Source: Propionispora hippei DSM 15287 | GTDB taxonomy: Bacteria > Bacillota > Negativicutes > Propionisporales > Propionisporaceae | Direction of reading: 5' to 3' | DNA length: 64,000 nucleotides | NCBI RefSeq assembly: GCF_900141835.1 | Contig: NZ_FQZD01000004.1 | Coordinates: forward strand, 62,001-126,000 | Shown here: in pieces, positions 52,762 through 61,276 of the stretch | Position numbering within the stretch: the stretch's first letter is position 1 | How the letters are laid out: each line of letters begins with the position of its first letter | The notes under the pieces: generated by a model | Database searches by the model: none | What the model was told of the DNA's origin: nothing | Seen by the model: only the letters and a program-made list of their open reading frames with translations | Translations under genes and position numbers: made by a program

Positions 52762-53364
52762 ATGCAGACCAGGTTTTCGCGCCGTCTGCTCCGGCGCAGC
52801 AAAGAGGAACCCAGAGCGGAGCAACCCCGGGACGTTTTTGAGGAAAAAAAAGCCGAGCCGCCAGCACCGGACCGATCTTTACCGTCCTCGGACGCTGCAA
52901 TAGCCGATCTTGCCAAAAGCTTCATGAGGCTGCAGGCTAACGCCGGCCAGACGGCTGCAGACAGCACGAACCAAGAGGTAATCGGATTGCTGGAAAAGCT
53001 TAACAGGCAATTGGAGAACCTGCAGCAAAACGCTAAAACCAAGGACCGTACCGATGAACAGGGGCAAGCGGAACCGGCGTCGCAAAATTCCGAGGAACTG
53101 TGCAAGCTGTTCAGTCAATATCTGCAAAGTAACGGACAGGAAAAAGAAAGCGCCATGAACAGTGAACTATTAGGCGGTCAGGGGCAGAATTCAGGCACAA
53201 AGACAGCGGGCGGCGCCCAGACGGCACAAGAGCTGCTGACCAGGACACAGTATGAATTGGCTAATGAACTGGAGGACAGTCTGAAAAAATTAAAGCAGGT
53301 GATCCAGGAAAGTGAGAAGGTTGCAGCAAGGATCAGTCAGATGCTGGATGGCAAAAAAAATTGA
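52762..53364 (+). CDS. Hydrophilic coiled-coil protein inside the spoVA operon
   Basis: A 200-residue, charged and Gln-rich protein without signal peptide or membrane segment. It has a basic, arginine-rich N-terminus (FSRRLLRRSKEE), a proline/glutamate stretch, a coiled coil (VIGLLEKLNRQLENLQQNAK), a low-complexity middle and a C-terminal helix (LEDSLKKLKQVIQESEKVAA). I recognise no family. AGAAAGGTGG precedes ATG 52762. Its place between spoVAEb and spoVAEa suggests a forespore role. Confidence 0.7.
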   Translation: MQTRFSRRLLRRSKEEPRAEQPRDVFEEKKAEPPAPDRSLPSSDAAIADLAKSFMRLQANAGQTAADSTNQEVIGLLEKLNRQLENLQQNAKTKDRTDEQGQAEPASQNSEELCKLFSQYLQSNGQEKESAMNSELLGGQGQNSGTKTAGGAQTAQELLTRTQYELANELEDSLKKLKQVIQESEKVAARISQMLDGKKN

Positions 53365-53379
53365 TGCAGAGGTGACTAT

Positions 53380-53967
53380 ATGCCGGAGAAAGTGAGAGTT
53401 ATTTTGGTTACTGACGGAGATAAAGTGGCACAGAACGTTGTGGAGGATTTGGCAGCTTCGTTGGGACTGCGTTGTATATCGGCATCCGGCGGAAATCCGA
53501 CACCGATTAGCGGTAAAGAAATTGTTAATTTGCTGAAAACAGTAAAATCCGACCCTGTCCTGGTTATGTTTGATGACCGGGGCAGACGCGATAGGGGGCA
53601 AGGTGAGCGGGCTATGCAGTATGTAGCCGACCACCCGGACATCGAAGTGCTGGGGGCGGTTGCAGTAGCTTCCAATACCGGTGGCAGCGGCGGTATCGAG
53701 GCAGACGTCTGCGTAACGGGAACGGGCAAGATGGTGGATCACCCGGTTGATAAAAACGGTGATGTAAGAAACAGAAGCAATCATATGGTGATCAAGGGAG
53801 ATACAGTGGATGTGTTAAATGAGGTAGAGGTGCCTGTCATTGTCGGTGTCGGCGATATCGGCAAAATGGATAAGGCCGATGATATTTCCCGGGGAGCGCC
53901 GATTACCCGCCGGGCTATTGAAGAGATTTTGAAACGGAGTGGCATTCCCTATGACGGACAACACTGA
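53380..53967 (+). CDS. spoVAEa: Stage V sporulation protein AE, soluble subunit (SpoVAEa)
   Basis: Soluble SpoVA protein of 195 residues. The N-terminus RVILVTDGDKVAQNVVED, then MFDDRGRRDRGQGERA and GIEADVCVTGTGKMVDHPVD, are typical. AGAGGTG precedes ATG 53380. It overlaps spoVAF by 17 bp, as is common in spoVA operons. Confidence 0.9.
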   Translation: MPEKVRVILVTDGDKVAQNVVEDLAASLGLRCISASGGNPTPISGKEIVNLLKTVKSDPVLVMFDDRGRRDRGQGERAMQYVADHPDIEVLGAVAVASNTGGSGGIEADVCVTGTGKMVDHPVDKNGDVRNRSNHMVIKGDTVDVLNEVEVPVIVGVGDIGKMDKADDISRGAPITRRAIEEILKRSGIPYDGQH

Positions 53968-55468
53968 AGAAAAAAAAATTCATAAAGACCTTGATGACAA
54001 TATTAACTATTTAAAAGAATTGCTGGGGGTCGGTGAGAGCTTTGATATTGTTTTCCGGGAATATAAGGTAGGACGGAGACGGGCGGCATCCTTTTCGATT
54101 AACGGCATGACCAACGACGTACTCTTAACCAATATATTTCAGGATATGATGCTGTTTAATCAGGAAGATCTGACAGTCAACACATTGCAGAAGCTATTTT
54201 ATTCACGGGCTACCCATTCCCAGGTTAAGCTGGTGGATGCGATGGATCCGGCATTGACCAGTCTTTTGTCGGGAGAACTGGTATTTTTTATTGACGGCGA
54301 AACGCAGGCTATCGTATTTGATGCCAGAGCCTATCCCGTCCGGGCACCGGCAGAATCCAACATTGAAAAGGTGACACGGGGTTCCCGCGACTCGTTTGTG
54401 GAAACCATCCCTTTTAACACTGCCCTGATCCGCCGGCGGCTCCGCGATCCTAATTTGCGTTTTGAGATAGTAAAAATCGGCAGCCGGTCACAAACTGATG
54501 TGGCCGTCTGTTATATAAAAGATATTACCAATCCCGAACTAGTAGATAAAATTAAGGAGCGGCTCAACAAGATCAATGTGGATGGCATTCCGATGGCGGA
54601 AAAGGCGATTGAAGAGTTTATTGTCGGCGGCCGGCGCTGGAATCCGCTGCCGTTAGTCCGCTATACCGAACGGCCTGACGTGGTTGCCGTACATATGCTG
54701 GAAGGGCATGTATGCCTGGTGGTTGATACATCGCCGAACATTATGATTTTACCGACAACCCTTTGGCACCATCTTCAGCATGTGGAAGAATATCACCAGC
54801 ATGTGCTGGTTGGATCGTACCTACGGCTGGTGCGCTTGGGGGGAGTGGGCTTATCCCTTATTTTACCTCCGTTATGGCTGTCCTTGGTGCTGCAGCGTCA
54901 TCTGCTGCCTGCTTCGTTAGCTTTTTTAGGACCCCGCGATCCCGGGATCGTACCGCTTGGTATTCAATTTATTGTGGCCGAGCTGGGGGTGGAACTGGTG
55001 CGGATGGCAACGGTGCATGTGCCGGCTGCACAATCGACGGCCCTGGGCTTTATCGGGGCTTTTATGCTGGGCGAATATGCGACCAAAGTAGGCCTGTTCG
55101 GCAATGAAACCATTTTATATACGGCCATTGCCGCCGTAGGAGCCTTTGCCACGCCCAGTGTCGAATTTGCTCTGGCCGTACGCCTGTTCCGGGTCATTTT
55201 ACTGCTCCTGGTTTTGTTCTTTAAATTGCCCGGTCTGTTATTCGGACTGGTGGCTTTGTTTGTATTGCTGGTTAGTACGAAATCCTTTGATGTACCCTAT
55301 CTTTGGCCGGCGATTCCGTTTAATTTCAATGCCATGAAAGGCGTAATCCTGCGGTTGCCTATCCCCAGCAAGCTATTGCGTCCGGCCGCGTTAAAACCGC
55401 AGATCCGGGTGCGTTACCGTGAAGAAAATAATAAAGATGAAGATAAAGATAAAGATAGGAACAAATAA
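53951..55468 (+). CDS. spoVAF: Stage V sporulation protein AF (SpoVAF, GerA family)
   Basis: A 505-residue protein of the GerA germinant-receptor A-subunit family. A soluble N-terminal domain includes ITNPELVDKIKERLNKINVD. It is followed by a membrane domain of about five helices, with GSYLRLVRLGGV, LAFLGPRDPGIVPLGIQFIV and AVGAFATPSVEFALA. The last residues are a Lys/Asp tail (NKDEDKDKDRNK) encoded by an imperfect gataaa-type repeat. ATG 53951 lies within the end of spoVAEa. Known SpoVAF modulates germination. Confidence 0.93.
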   Translation: MTDNTEEKKIHKDLDDNINYLKELLGVGESFDIVFREYKVGRRRAASFSINGMTNDVLLTNIFQDMMLFNQEDLTVNTLQKLFYSRATHSQVKLVDAMDPALTSLLSGELVFFIDGETQAIVFDARAYPVRAPAESNIEKVTRGSRDSFVETIPFNTALIRRRLRDPNLRFEIVKIGSRSQTDVAVCYIKDITNPELVDKIKERLNKINVDGIPMAEKAIEEFIVGGRRWNPLPLVRYTERPDVVAVHMLEGHVCLVVDTSPNIMILPTTLWHHLQHVEEYHQHVLVGSYLRLVRLGGVGLSLILPPLWLSLVLQRHLLPASLAFLGPRDPGIVPLGIQFIVAELGVELVRMATVHVPAAQSTALGFIGAFMLGEYATKVGLFGNETILYTAIAAVGAFATPSVEFALAVRLFRVILLLLVLFFKLPGLLFGLVALFVLLVSTKSFDVPYLWPAIPFNFNAMKGVILRLPIPSKLLRPAALKPQIRVRYREENNKDEDKDKDRNK

Positions 55469-55470
55469 TA

Positions 55471-55507
55471 AAAATTATCCCCGGCAGGGAGCGCCGGGGA
55501 TAATTTT
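55471..55507. terminator. Bidirectional terminator between spoVAF and the lipoprotein gene
   Basis: A 15-bp stem (55471-55485 with 55493-55507) rich in GC at its top, with A and T runs on both sides. It serves two converging genes. Confidence 0.88.
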
Positions 55508-55508
55508 T

Positions 55509-56246
55509 TTATTTACCACGGTAAAAATCGCGGATACGGCCCATGCTATAATTGATATTGGCAACCTGCTCGTCAAAGGCTCCTTTATTTTCGCCGTTGA
55601 CGGCATCCTTCATTTGAGTGACCGCCGAGTGACCCTTTACGATTTCATCCAGGATACCGACACTTTCCATACTGGTTTTAACCTGGCCCCAGGTACCTTC
55701 CAGGGCCTTGACTTTGGAAGCAGCTTTGCTCCAGTCCTGATCTTCGACGTAAAAACAAACACTGCGGATGGCATTATCAACGGCTATGATGTCCGCCAGG
55801 GGCGAGAGTTTGTAGGATTTCCCGATGTCACTGATGCTGCCCATGAATTTGTTCAATGTCTCATAGGCTTGCTCCTGCGTTTCTTCATCAATGGCCGTTG
55901 TCAGTTGGCCGAGGGCGGCATTGGCTTCCTTGACGCCTTTTTTGGCGCCAATCGCCGGCTGTACTTTCTCCCAAGTAGTGGATAGATTGTTAAGTCCTTC
56001 TTTTGCTTGCTGCCAGTTTTTTTTGTTGACGCCTTCGAAAATCACGCCGGCCGTAGCTGCCAGATCGTAAAGTTCGGCCGGAGGAGGGACAAAGCGCTGG
56101 TTAAATGGCGGATTAGGCAGGGAATCAAGCGGCTTTCCCGCCGGACCGATTTCCGGCTTTGGCGCCGGCTGAAGCATACTGCAGCCGCTTAACGCGCACA
56201 ATAGAAAAACGGTTATTACCGTCATAAGTATAGTATTTTTAGTCAT
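55509..56246 (-). CDS. Predicted lipoprotein of unknown function
   Basis: A 245-residue - strand protein. It has a lipoprotein signal peptide with lipobox ALSGC, so Cys22 would be lipidated. A short proline-rich linker follows, then an all-helical body (about residues 55-240) with two similar halves (NKKNWQQAKEGLNNLSTTWE; EDQDWSKAASKVKALEGTW), which suggests an internal duplication. GGAGGT on the - strand supports the start at 56246; the longer frame to 56297 is unlikely. Confidence 0.78.
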   Translation of the reverse strand: MTKNTILMTVITVFLLCALSGCSMLQPAPKPEIGPAGKPLDSLPNPPFNQRFVPPPAELYDLAATAGVIFEGVNKKNWQQAKEGLNNLSTTWEKVQPAIGAKKGVKEANAALGQLTTAIDEETQEQAYETLNKFMGSISDIGKSYKLSPLADIIAVDNAIRSVCFYVEDQDWSKAASKVKALEGTWGQVKTSMESVGILDEIVKGHSAVTQMKDAVNGENKGAFDEQVANINYSMGRIRDFYRGK

Positions 56247-56466
56247 TCTTGCCTGGATACCTCCCGCTGGATTTTTCTTACCGGCGTGCCGGGCCATTGT
56301 CGGTTATAGGTTCTGCAAAGTGCGAAAAAATATGCAAAGCGAGCCGGGACGGAGGTCTTGCTGAATTTTTTATGTTTTTTCTATGCCAAAGCTTGCTAAT
56401 ATATTGGTAATATGACACAATAAATAGATGACTGGTTATAGTGAATGGTTATAAGGGGGAAACAGC

Positions 56467-57078
56467 GTGTTCGGTTTTGATCCTGATATGATTTTTCGTA
56501 TTCCTGCATTGCTTGTCGCATTGACGCTTCACGAATATGCCCATGCCCGGGCTGCGGTCTGGCTGGGTGACAATACGCCGCGCTACCATGGGCGTTTAAC
56601 GCTGAATCCGGTGGCACATCTTGACCCATGGGGCCTCATTATGCTTTGGCTGTTTAAATTCGGCTGGGCCAAACCGGTACCGATTAATCCGAATAATTTT
56701 GATAATTACCGGAAAGGGACCATTCTTGTGTCGTTTGCCGGCCCGGCGGCTAATTTACTGATTGCAGTCACCTCGCTGCTGGTACTTTTTCTGCTGGAAC
56801 AGACTTCGCTGCAGAGTGTAATGACCGGTAAGTTGTTAGTCAATATGTATTATTTAAACCTGGGTTTTGCCTTTTTTAATCTACTGCCTATACCGCCGCT
56901 GGATGGATCGAAAATTGTTTCCAGCCTGCTGCCGGCCCGGTTATCCTACAAGTTCGACAAACTGGAGCCGTATGGTATGATTATTATGGTTGCCTTGCTG
57001 TACCTGGGTGTTATAGGCCTGGTGCTAGGGCCGATCATGTCTGTATTTACCAGCATACTTTATTTATTTTTGAGCTAG
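56467..57078 (+). CDS. Site-2 protease family (M50) membrane protein
   Basis: A 203-residue M50B metalloprotease with the zinc motif HEYAH (22-26) and the third ligand in LLPIPPLDGSK. SFAGPAANLLIA is conserved, and about six membrane segments are seen. It resembles the YwhC/Rip-like subgroup often encoded next to trpS and scpAB in Firmicutes. The substrate is unknown. It starts at GTG 56467 near AAGGGGG. Confidence 0.88.
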   Translation: MFGFDPDMIFRIPALLVALTLHEYAHARAAVWLGDNTPRYHGRLTLNPVAHLDPWGLIMLWLFKFGWAKPVPINPNNFDNYRKGTILVSFAGPAANLLIAVTSLLVLFLLEQTSLQSVMTGKLLVNMYYLNLGFAFFNLLPIPPLDGSKIVSSLLPARLSYKFDKLEPYGMIIMVALLYLGVIGLVLGPIMSVFTSILYLFLS

Positions 57079-57090
57079 GGGGAATCTATC

Positions 57091-58080
57091 ATGGTAAAGG
57101 GTCGCATCTTTAGTGGTATGCAGCCATCGGGGAAGTTTCATTTGGGAAACTATTTGGGAGCATTGGAAAACTGGGTTAAATTACAGAAGGATTACGAATG
57201 TTTTTTCAGCATTGTTGACTGGCATGCGCTAACCTCTTCCTATGAAGATACCAGCAAACTGCAGCAAAATATTTTTAATATGGCTTTGGATTGGTTGAGT
57301 GCCGGTCTGGACCCGGAGCATAATGTGATTTTTGTTCAGTCCCATGTCAAAGAGCATGCCGAACTGCATTTGCTCTTGTCCATGATGACGCCGCTTTCCT
57401 GGCTGGAACGGGTGCCTACCTATAAGGATAAAATACAGCAGCTGGGCAACCAGGGAAAAGATATCAATACCTATGGTTTTATGGGGTATCCCGAACTGAT
57501 GACGGCCGATATTCTGCTGTATAAGGCCGACACGGTGCCGGTAGGGGAGGACCAATTGCCCCATTTGGAGTTGTCCCGCGAGATTGCGCGCCGGTTTAAC
57601 CATATGTACAAGCCAATTTTTCCCGAGCCCAATTCTTTCTTGAGCAAGGCCCCGCTGCTGCCCGGCATTGACGGGCGGAAGATGAGTAAATCCTACGGCA
57701 ACGAGATTCCCTTTGCGGCCAGTCCGGACGAGCTGCGGGCCAAAGTACGCCAAATGATTACCGACCCCCAGCGGGTGAAGAAAAGCGATCCGGGGAATCC
57801 CGACGTCTGTACCGTATATACCTTCCATAAAATCTTTAGCCCTGATGAACTGGAATCTATTGGAACAGCCTGCCGGCAGGCTACTATCGGCTGTGTGGAA
57901 TGTAAGAAGCGCCTGGCGGAACGGATGGTTACCGCCCTGGCCGATATTCATACACGGCGCATTGCGCTGGAGGCGAACCCTGGCAGGGTAAAAGAGATTC
58001 TGGAATATGGCGCTGAACGGGCCAGGGCGGTGGCTGCGGCCACCATGGCCGAGGTCCGTCAAGTGATGAATCTGAGCTGA
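57091..58080 (+). CDS. trpS: Tryptophan--tRNA ligase
   Basis: Class Ic aminoacyl-tRNA synthetase, 329 residues. It has a HIGH-like HLGN (residues 17-20) and GRKMSKSYGN near residue 194; SIVDWHALT and ADTVPVGEDQLPH are conserved. It starts 12 bp after the M50 gene and ends 2 bp before scpA. No T-box leader is present. Confidence 0.96.
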   Translation: MVKGRIFSGMQPSGKFHLGNYLGALENWVKLQKDYECFFSIVDWHALTSSYEDTSKLQQNIFNMALDWLSAGLDPEHNVIFVQSHVKEHAELHLLLSMMTPLSWLERVPTYKDKIQQLGNQGKDINTYGFMGYPELMTADILLYKADTVPVGEDQLPHLELSREIARRFNHMYKPIFPEPNSFLSKAPLLPGIDGRKMSKSYGNEIPFAASPDELRAKVRQMITDPQRVKKSDPGNPDVCTVYTFHKIFSPDELESIGTACRQATIGCVECKKRLAERMVTALADIHTRRIALEANPGRVKEILEYGAERARAVAAATMAEVRQVMNLS

Positions 58081-58082
58081 CC

Positions 58083-58829
58083 ATGTCAGAGTACAAAATA
58101 AAACTGGAAGTGTTTGAAGGGCCGTTGGCGCTCTTGATGCACTTGATTGAGAAGAATAAGATCGATATTTATGACATACCAATTGCCGTGATTACCGAGC
58201 AATATATAAATTATCTCCGTGACTGGCAGGAGTTTAATATTGATATTGCCAGTGAGTTTCTGGTTATGGCGGCCAATTTGCTGCAGATTAAATCCCGCAT
58301 GCTGCTGCCACGTCAGCCGCATGCCGCCCAGCTTGAGGATGAGGAAGAAGATCCGCGCAAGGCGTTGGTAGACCGCCTGCTGGAGTACCGTAAATTTAAG
58401 CAGGCTGCCTTGGAACTGGAACAGAAGAAGCAGGAGCGGGATCAGTATTTTTTCCGGTTGCCTCAGGAGTTCTCAGTGCGCTATACCTTACCGCAGGGAC
58501 TTGATCTGGATATTTTGATTACCGCCTTCGCGGCTGTATGGGAAGGGGCGGCAGAGGATTTTGCCGTTGTCGCACGGGAAGAAATCAGCGTCCAGGATAA
58601 AATGCAGGATATTGTCAATTTGCTGCATAACAACCGGGGCCGTCTGGATTTCAAAGAGACTCTGATCAGGCAGGGATCGCGAGCCGAACTTATCGCTTCT
58701 TTCTTGGCTTTACTGGAGCTGATTAGGCTAAAGCGTGTGGCCGTTCGCCAGGAAAAAAGCTTTGCAGCCATATATATTTTTCTTAATTATGACGGACAAG
58801 TTCAAGCACAGGAGGGTGATCTGCCCTGA
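58083..58829 (+). CDS. scpA: Segregation and condensation protein A
   Basis: Kleisin subunit of the SMC-ScpAB complex, 248 residues. The N-terminus VFEGPLALLMHLIEKNKIDI and IASEFLVMAANLLQIKSRMLLP are typical; the C-terminal winged helix includes AELIASFLALLELIRLKRV. The stop overlaps the scpB start. Confidence 0.95.
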   Translation: MSEYKIKLEVFEGPLALLMHLIEKNKIDIYDIPIAVITEQYINYLRDWQEFNIDIASEFLVMAANLLQIKSRMLLPRQPHAAQLEDEEEDPRKALVDRLLEYRKFKQAALELEQKKQERDQYFFRLPQEFSVRYTLPQGLDLDILITAFAAVWEGAAEDFAVVAREEISVQDKMQDIVNLLHNNRGRLDFKETLIRQGSRAELIASFLALLELIRLKRVAVRQEKSFAAIYIFLNYDGQVQAQEGDLP

Positions 58830-59350
58830 TGTTTTATAATCACCTAAAGGGGCATATTGAGGCACTGCTGTTCGCCTGCGGCAAACCTACGCCGGCCGGA
58901 CGTTTGGCAGAAATACTTGAGGTGACGGAGCAACATATTGAACTTTTGATTGCTCAGATGAATGAGGAAATGGCGGGTAATTCCCGTGGACTGGTCATCA
59001 GTCAGGTGGCGGGTGGTTATCAACTGTGCACCAGACCGGAGCTGGCTACAGTGCTTGAGCGTCTGGGGCAGGTGCAGGAAACCAGGTTATCCATGGCCGC
59101 TATGGAGACGCTGGCGATCATTGCCTTTAAACAGCCGATTACCAAGCAGGAGATTGAAAGCATTCGCGGCGTCAAGGTGGATAGCGTTGTCAACCTGCTG
59201 GTAGATCGTCAGCTTATCAAGGAGATGGGACGGAAGGAAGCCATTGGTCGTCCTATCCTGTATGGAACAACCGAAGAGTTTTTGAGTTGCTTTGGCCTGG
59301 GCAGTTTAGACGAACTACCGGATCTGGCGCAATTCATACCGACAGAATAG
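58829..59350 (+). CDS. scpB: Segregation and condensation protein B
   Basis: Partner of ScpA with two winged-helix domains, 173 residues. The characteristic run AAMETLAIIAFKQPITKQEI and the following GVKVDSVV and IGRPILYGTTEEFL are present. ATG 58829 overlaps the scpA TGA. Confidence 0.95.
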   Translation: MFYNHLKGHIEALLFACGKPTPAGRLAEILEVTEQHIELLIAQMNEEMAGNSRGLVISQVAGGYQLCTRPELATVLERLGQVQETRLSMAAMETLAIIAFKQPITKQEIESIRGVKVDSVVNLLVDRQLIKEMGRKEAIGRPILYGTTEEFLSCFGLGSLDELPDLAQFIPTE

Positions 59351-59367
59351 CACTAATGCTATTCTGT
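59342..59367 (+). terminator. Terminator at the end of scpB
   Basis: ACAGAATAGCA (59342-59352) pairs perfectly with TGCTATTCTGT (59357-59367). The scpB stop lies in the first arm. The T run after it is broken, so strength is uncertain. Confidence 0.6.
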
Positions 59368-59419
59368 TTATTTATATCTTTCGTTACATAATCATGGCGT
59401 TTTCTGCCCAAGCTATAGT

Positions 59420-59586
59420 AAGGAACCACTGCTTTATCCGCATTGTGCGTGCTGGCCGAGCTTTTTCCGTCTGGCTGTATCAGCAAAACCTTGAAACGGC
59501 CTAACTAGCGTCCGGGTTTTACTTTTTTGCCAGACGAAAAAACCTTGCGTCAGGCCCACAGGCTCATTACATCTGCGGTTCCTTAA
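59420..59586 (+). repeat. Family A palindromic element after scpB
   Basis: The ends AAGGAACC and GGTTCCTTA are inverted repeats. The interior has TTTTTCCGTCTGGCTGTATC, CAGCAAAACCTTGAAA and CAGACGAAAAAACC, matching the copy at 603-770. The flanking 59368-59419 and 59587-59653 hold only the next gene's ribosome binding site. Confidence 0.8.
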
Positions 59587-59653
59587 ATTGGGCTGACGGT
59601 TTTAAGGTGATCGCGGTACCGGTGACCGGCAACGAGAAAGGGCATTGTCTTAT

Positions 59654-60382
59654 ATGGAAATCGGGATAATCCTTGCCGTGGATTTTTTTATTTTACTTTT
59701 TATACTGGCTAATATTCCTCTATATCTCCAGCTTTGCTACCGGCGCAATGCGTCGGATGACTATATTTTGGTAACCGTATATGCAGTATACCGTCTGTTG
59801 CATTATTCCATGAAAATTCCTGCTTTGCAATTAGAGAAGGAAGGACAGGTCTGGCCGACGGCAGAAGTGGTCAAAGGGCAGGAGTCCGTCGATAGTGATC
59901 CGGGGAGGGAGCAGATATTTGTAAAGCGATTTATTGAAAGATATGTATTGCATCCCAGCCGGTTACGGCATGTCCTGGAGGAGATCAGGAAACACTTTAT
60001 TGTTTACCGCCGGGTCATGAATGCCTTAATCGGTAAGCTGACCTGTGTACATTTAACTTGGCGAACCCGTTACGGATTGGAAGACGCGGCGCTTGTGGGG
60101 ATTTTGTATGGTGTAATTTGGAGTGGTAAGAGTTTGCTGCTAAAGCGGCTTGGACAAAGGGTGGCTTTCTCCTCACGGCCTGTTGTAGCTTTGACTCCTA
60201 TCCAGGGGAGTAGCCTGTGGGAAATTGATTTTGACTGTATATTCACCTTGAAACTTGGCAATCTTATAACTGCAATTGGAATGATGGTTTATATTATGGC
60301 CAAGGAGGAGAGACATAGTGGCAGAACATCCGATACAAGGCTTAATGAAGACGGCTATGGCAAGTATCAAGGAAATGGTTGA
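59654..60382 (+). CDS. DUF2953 family membrane protein (YtfI-like)
   Basis: A 242-residue protein with an N-terminal membrane segment (IILAVDFFILLFILANIPLY). A DUF2953 domain with HLTWRTRYGLEDAA and GILYGVIWS follows. It precedes ytfJ as ytfI does in Bacillus. ATG 59654 fits GAGAAAGGG; TTG 59645 is possible. Function not established. Confidence 0.8.
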   Translation: MEIGIILAVDFFILLFILANIPLYLQLCYRRNASDDYILVTVYAVYRLLHYSMKIPALQLEKEGQVWPTAEVVKGQESVDSDPGREQIFVKRFIERYVLHPSRLRHVLEEIRKHFIVYRRVMNALIGKLTCVHLTWRTRYGLEDAALVGILYGVIWSGKSLLLKRLGQRVAFSSRPVVALTPIQGSSLWEIDFDCIFTLKLGNLITAIGMMVYIMAKEERHSGRTSDTRLNEDGYGKYQGNG

Positions 60383-60770
60383 TGTTAACACCATTGTTGG
60401 CGATCCGGTGGAAACCCCGGATGGGACTGTTATCATACCGATTTCACGCGTGACGTTTGGCTTTGCCGCCGGCGGCGGAGACTATGAACCGGAAGAAGTC
60501 GAGAGCAATGAAGTTGTTCAATCGTTTGGCGGCGGCAGTGGGGCCGGAGTCAGTGTGAAACCCGTGGGTTTTTTGGTATGTTCGCCCGTAAACGGTGTCC
60601 GGTTTATGCCGGTTGACGGTGATTTACTGTTGGATCGGGTCATTGATATGGTGCCTAAGGTACTTAATAAGCTACAGGAAATGATCCAGGATAAAGAGGA
60701 GGATAAACAATTGGATGCCTTGGCCGAAACGGCTGAGACTCAATATAAGCATCAGGAGCAGCGAGTGTAG
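60318..60770 (+). CDS. ytfJ: GerW family sporulation protein YtfJ
   Basis: A 150-residue forespore protein of the GerW/YtfJ family, needed for germination functions in Bacillus. It has TPDGTVIIPISRVTFGFAAG, a glycine-rich SFGGGSGAGVSVKPVGF and GVRFMPVDGD. It starts at GTG 60318, overlapping the gene before by 65 bp, with AAGGAGGAG upstream. Confidence 0.93.
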   Translation: MAEHPIQGLMKTAMASIKEMVDVNTIVGDPVETPDGTVIIPISRVTFGFAAGGGDYEPEEVESNEVVQSFGGGSGAGVSVKPVGFLVCSPVNGVRFMPVDGDLLLDRVIDMVPKVLNKLQEMIQDKEEDKQLDALAETAETQYKHQEQRV

Positions 60771-60784
60771 CCAACAATAACAGG

Positions 60785-60808
60785 CCATGCAGCAGTGCAT
60801 GGTTTTTT
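60785..60808 (+). terminator. Terminator after ytfJ
   Basis: CCATGCA (60785-60791) with TGCATGG (60796-60802), GCAG loop, six T. Confidence 0.88.
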
Positions 60809-60866
60809 ATTGTCAATATACTGTTTAAAAAAACGTTGCAGCATAACGGCAAGGACTCAAGCATAT

Positions 60867-60911
60867 AAAATATACAGGGATATTGTTGATTACAATATCC
60901 CTGTATATTTT
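60867..60911. terminator. Very long perfect hairpin (bidirectional terminator or operator)
   Basis: A 20-bp arm at 60867-60886 is exactly complementary to 60892-60911, with a 5-base loop TGATT. The outer bases are A runs and T runs, so it could terminate transcription from both sides. It lies between ytfJ and the small - strand ORF. Confidence 0.7.
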
Positions 60912-60925
60912 TCTGCAGGAATCAG

Positions 60926-61055
60926 TAGAGAATCACTGATGTAATGAGTCAGTCGGCCGGGTGGAGATTTTTCACCGGCAAGGAAGCAAACAAGAAGAAA
61001 TAACTGGACCATTTCAAAATTTAACTGATTAAGCCAGACGGAAAACGAATCCGTC
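60926..61055 (+). repeat. Degenerate family A element fragment
   Basis: GAATCACTGATGTAATGAG resembles the ends at 444 and (reversed) 59586. CCAGACGGAAAACG and CCGTCTGG near 61033-61058 form a short inverted repeat. No intact second end. Confidence 0.45.
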
Positions 61056-61087
61056 TGGCCGCACACTATGGGCAAAGCAGTCGTTCT

Positions 61088-61276
61088 TTAGGAAAGCTGT
61101 TCCAGTTTGTCCTTAATCTGAGTGGCATGTAGGGCCTCTGCTTCGGCAAAATGCTTAAACATTTTGGCAATATCGGGATCGTTGATTTGGCCGGCAAACG
61201 ACTGATAATCCCGGACTAACTCCTGCTTTTGGGTCAGGGTAGAGCGCAAGGCCGTCTTTATGTTTAATGTTTCCAG
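61088..61276 (-). CDS. Small helical protein with no standard start codon
   Basis: A 62-codon frame on the - strand that reads LETLNIKTALRSTLTQKQEL, then a helical segment with DYQSFAGQI, DPDIAKMFKHFAEAEALHA and QIKDKLEQLS. The composition is that of a real amphipathic helical protein, with an E-x-x-A-L-H pattern reminiscent of ferritin-like helices. AGGAGGTGA (61284-61292 region, - strand) is a good ribosome binding site. The only in-frame candidate near it is CTG 61276, because an in-frame TGA lies just upstream. A GTG at 61286 is one base out of frame, so a start-region frameshift is possible. Confidence 0.6.
   Translation of the reverse strand: METLNIKTALRSTLTQKQELVRDYQSFAGQINDPDIAKMFKHFAEAEALHATQIKDKLEQLS

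Noticed and set aside
55430-55465. Short gataaa/gatgaa tandem repeat at the end of spoVAF
   Set aside because: It encodes the Lys/Asp tail of the protein and is too short to call a repeat locus.
57229-58182. 317-codon open frame antisense to trpS
   Set aside because: It is a shadow of a certain gene, without ribosome binding site or recognisable protein.
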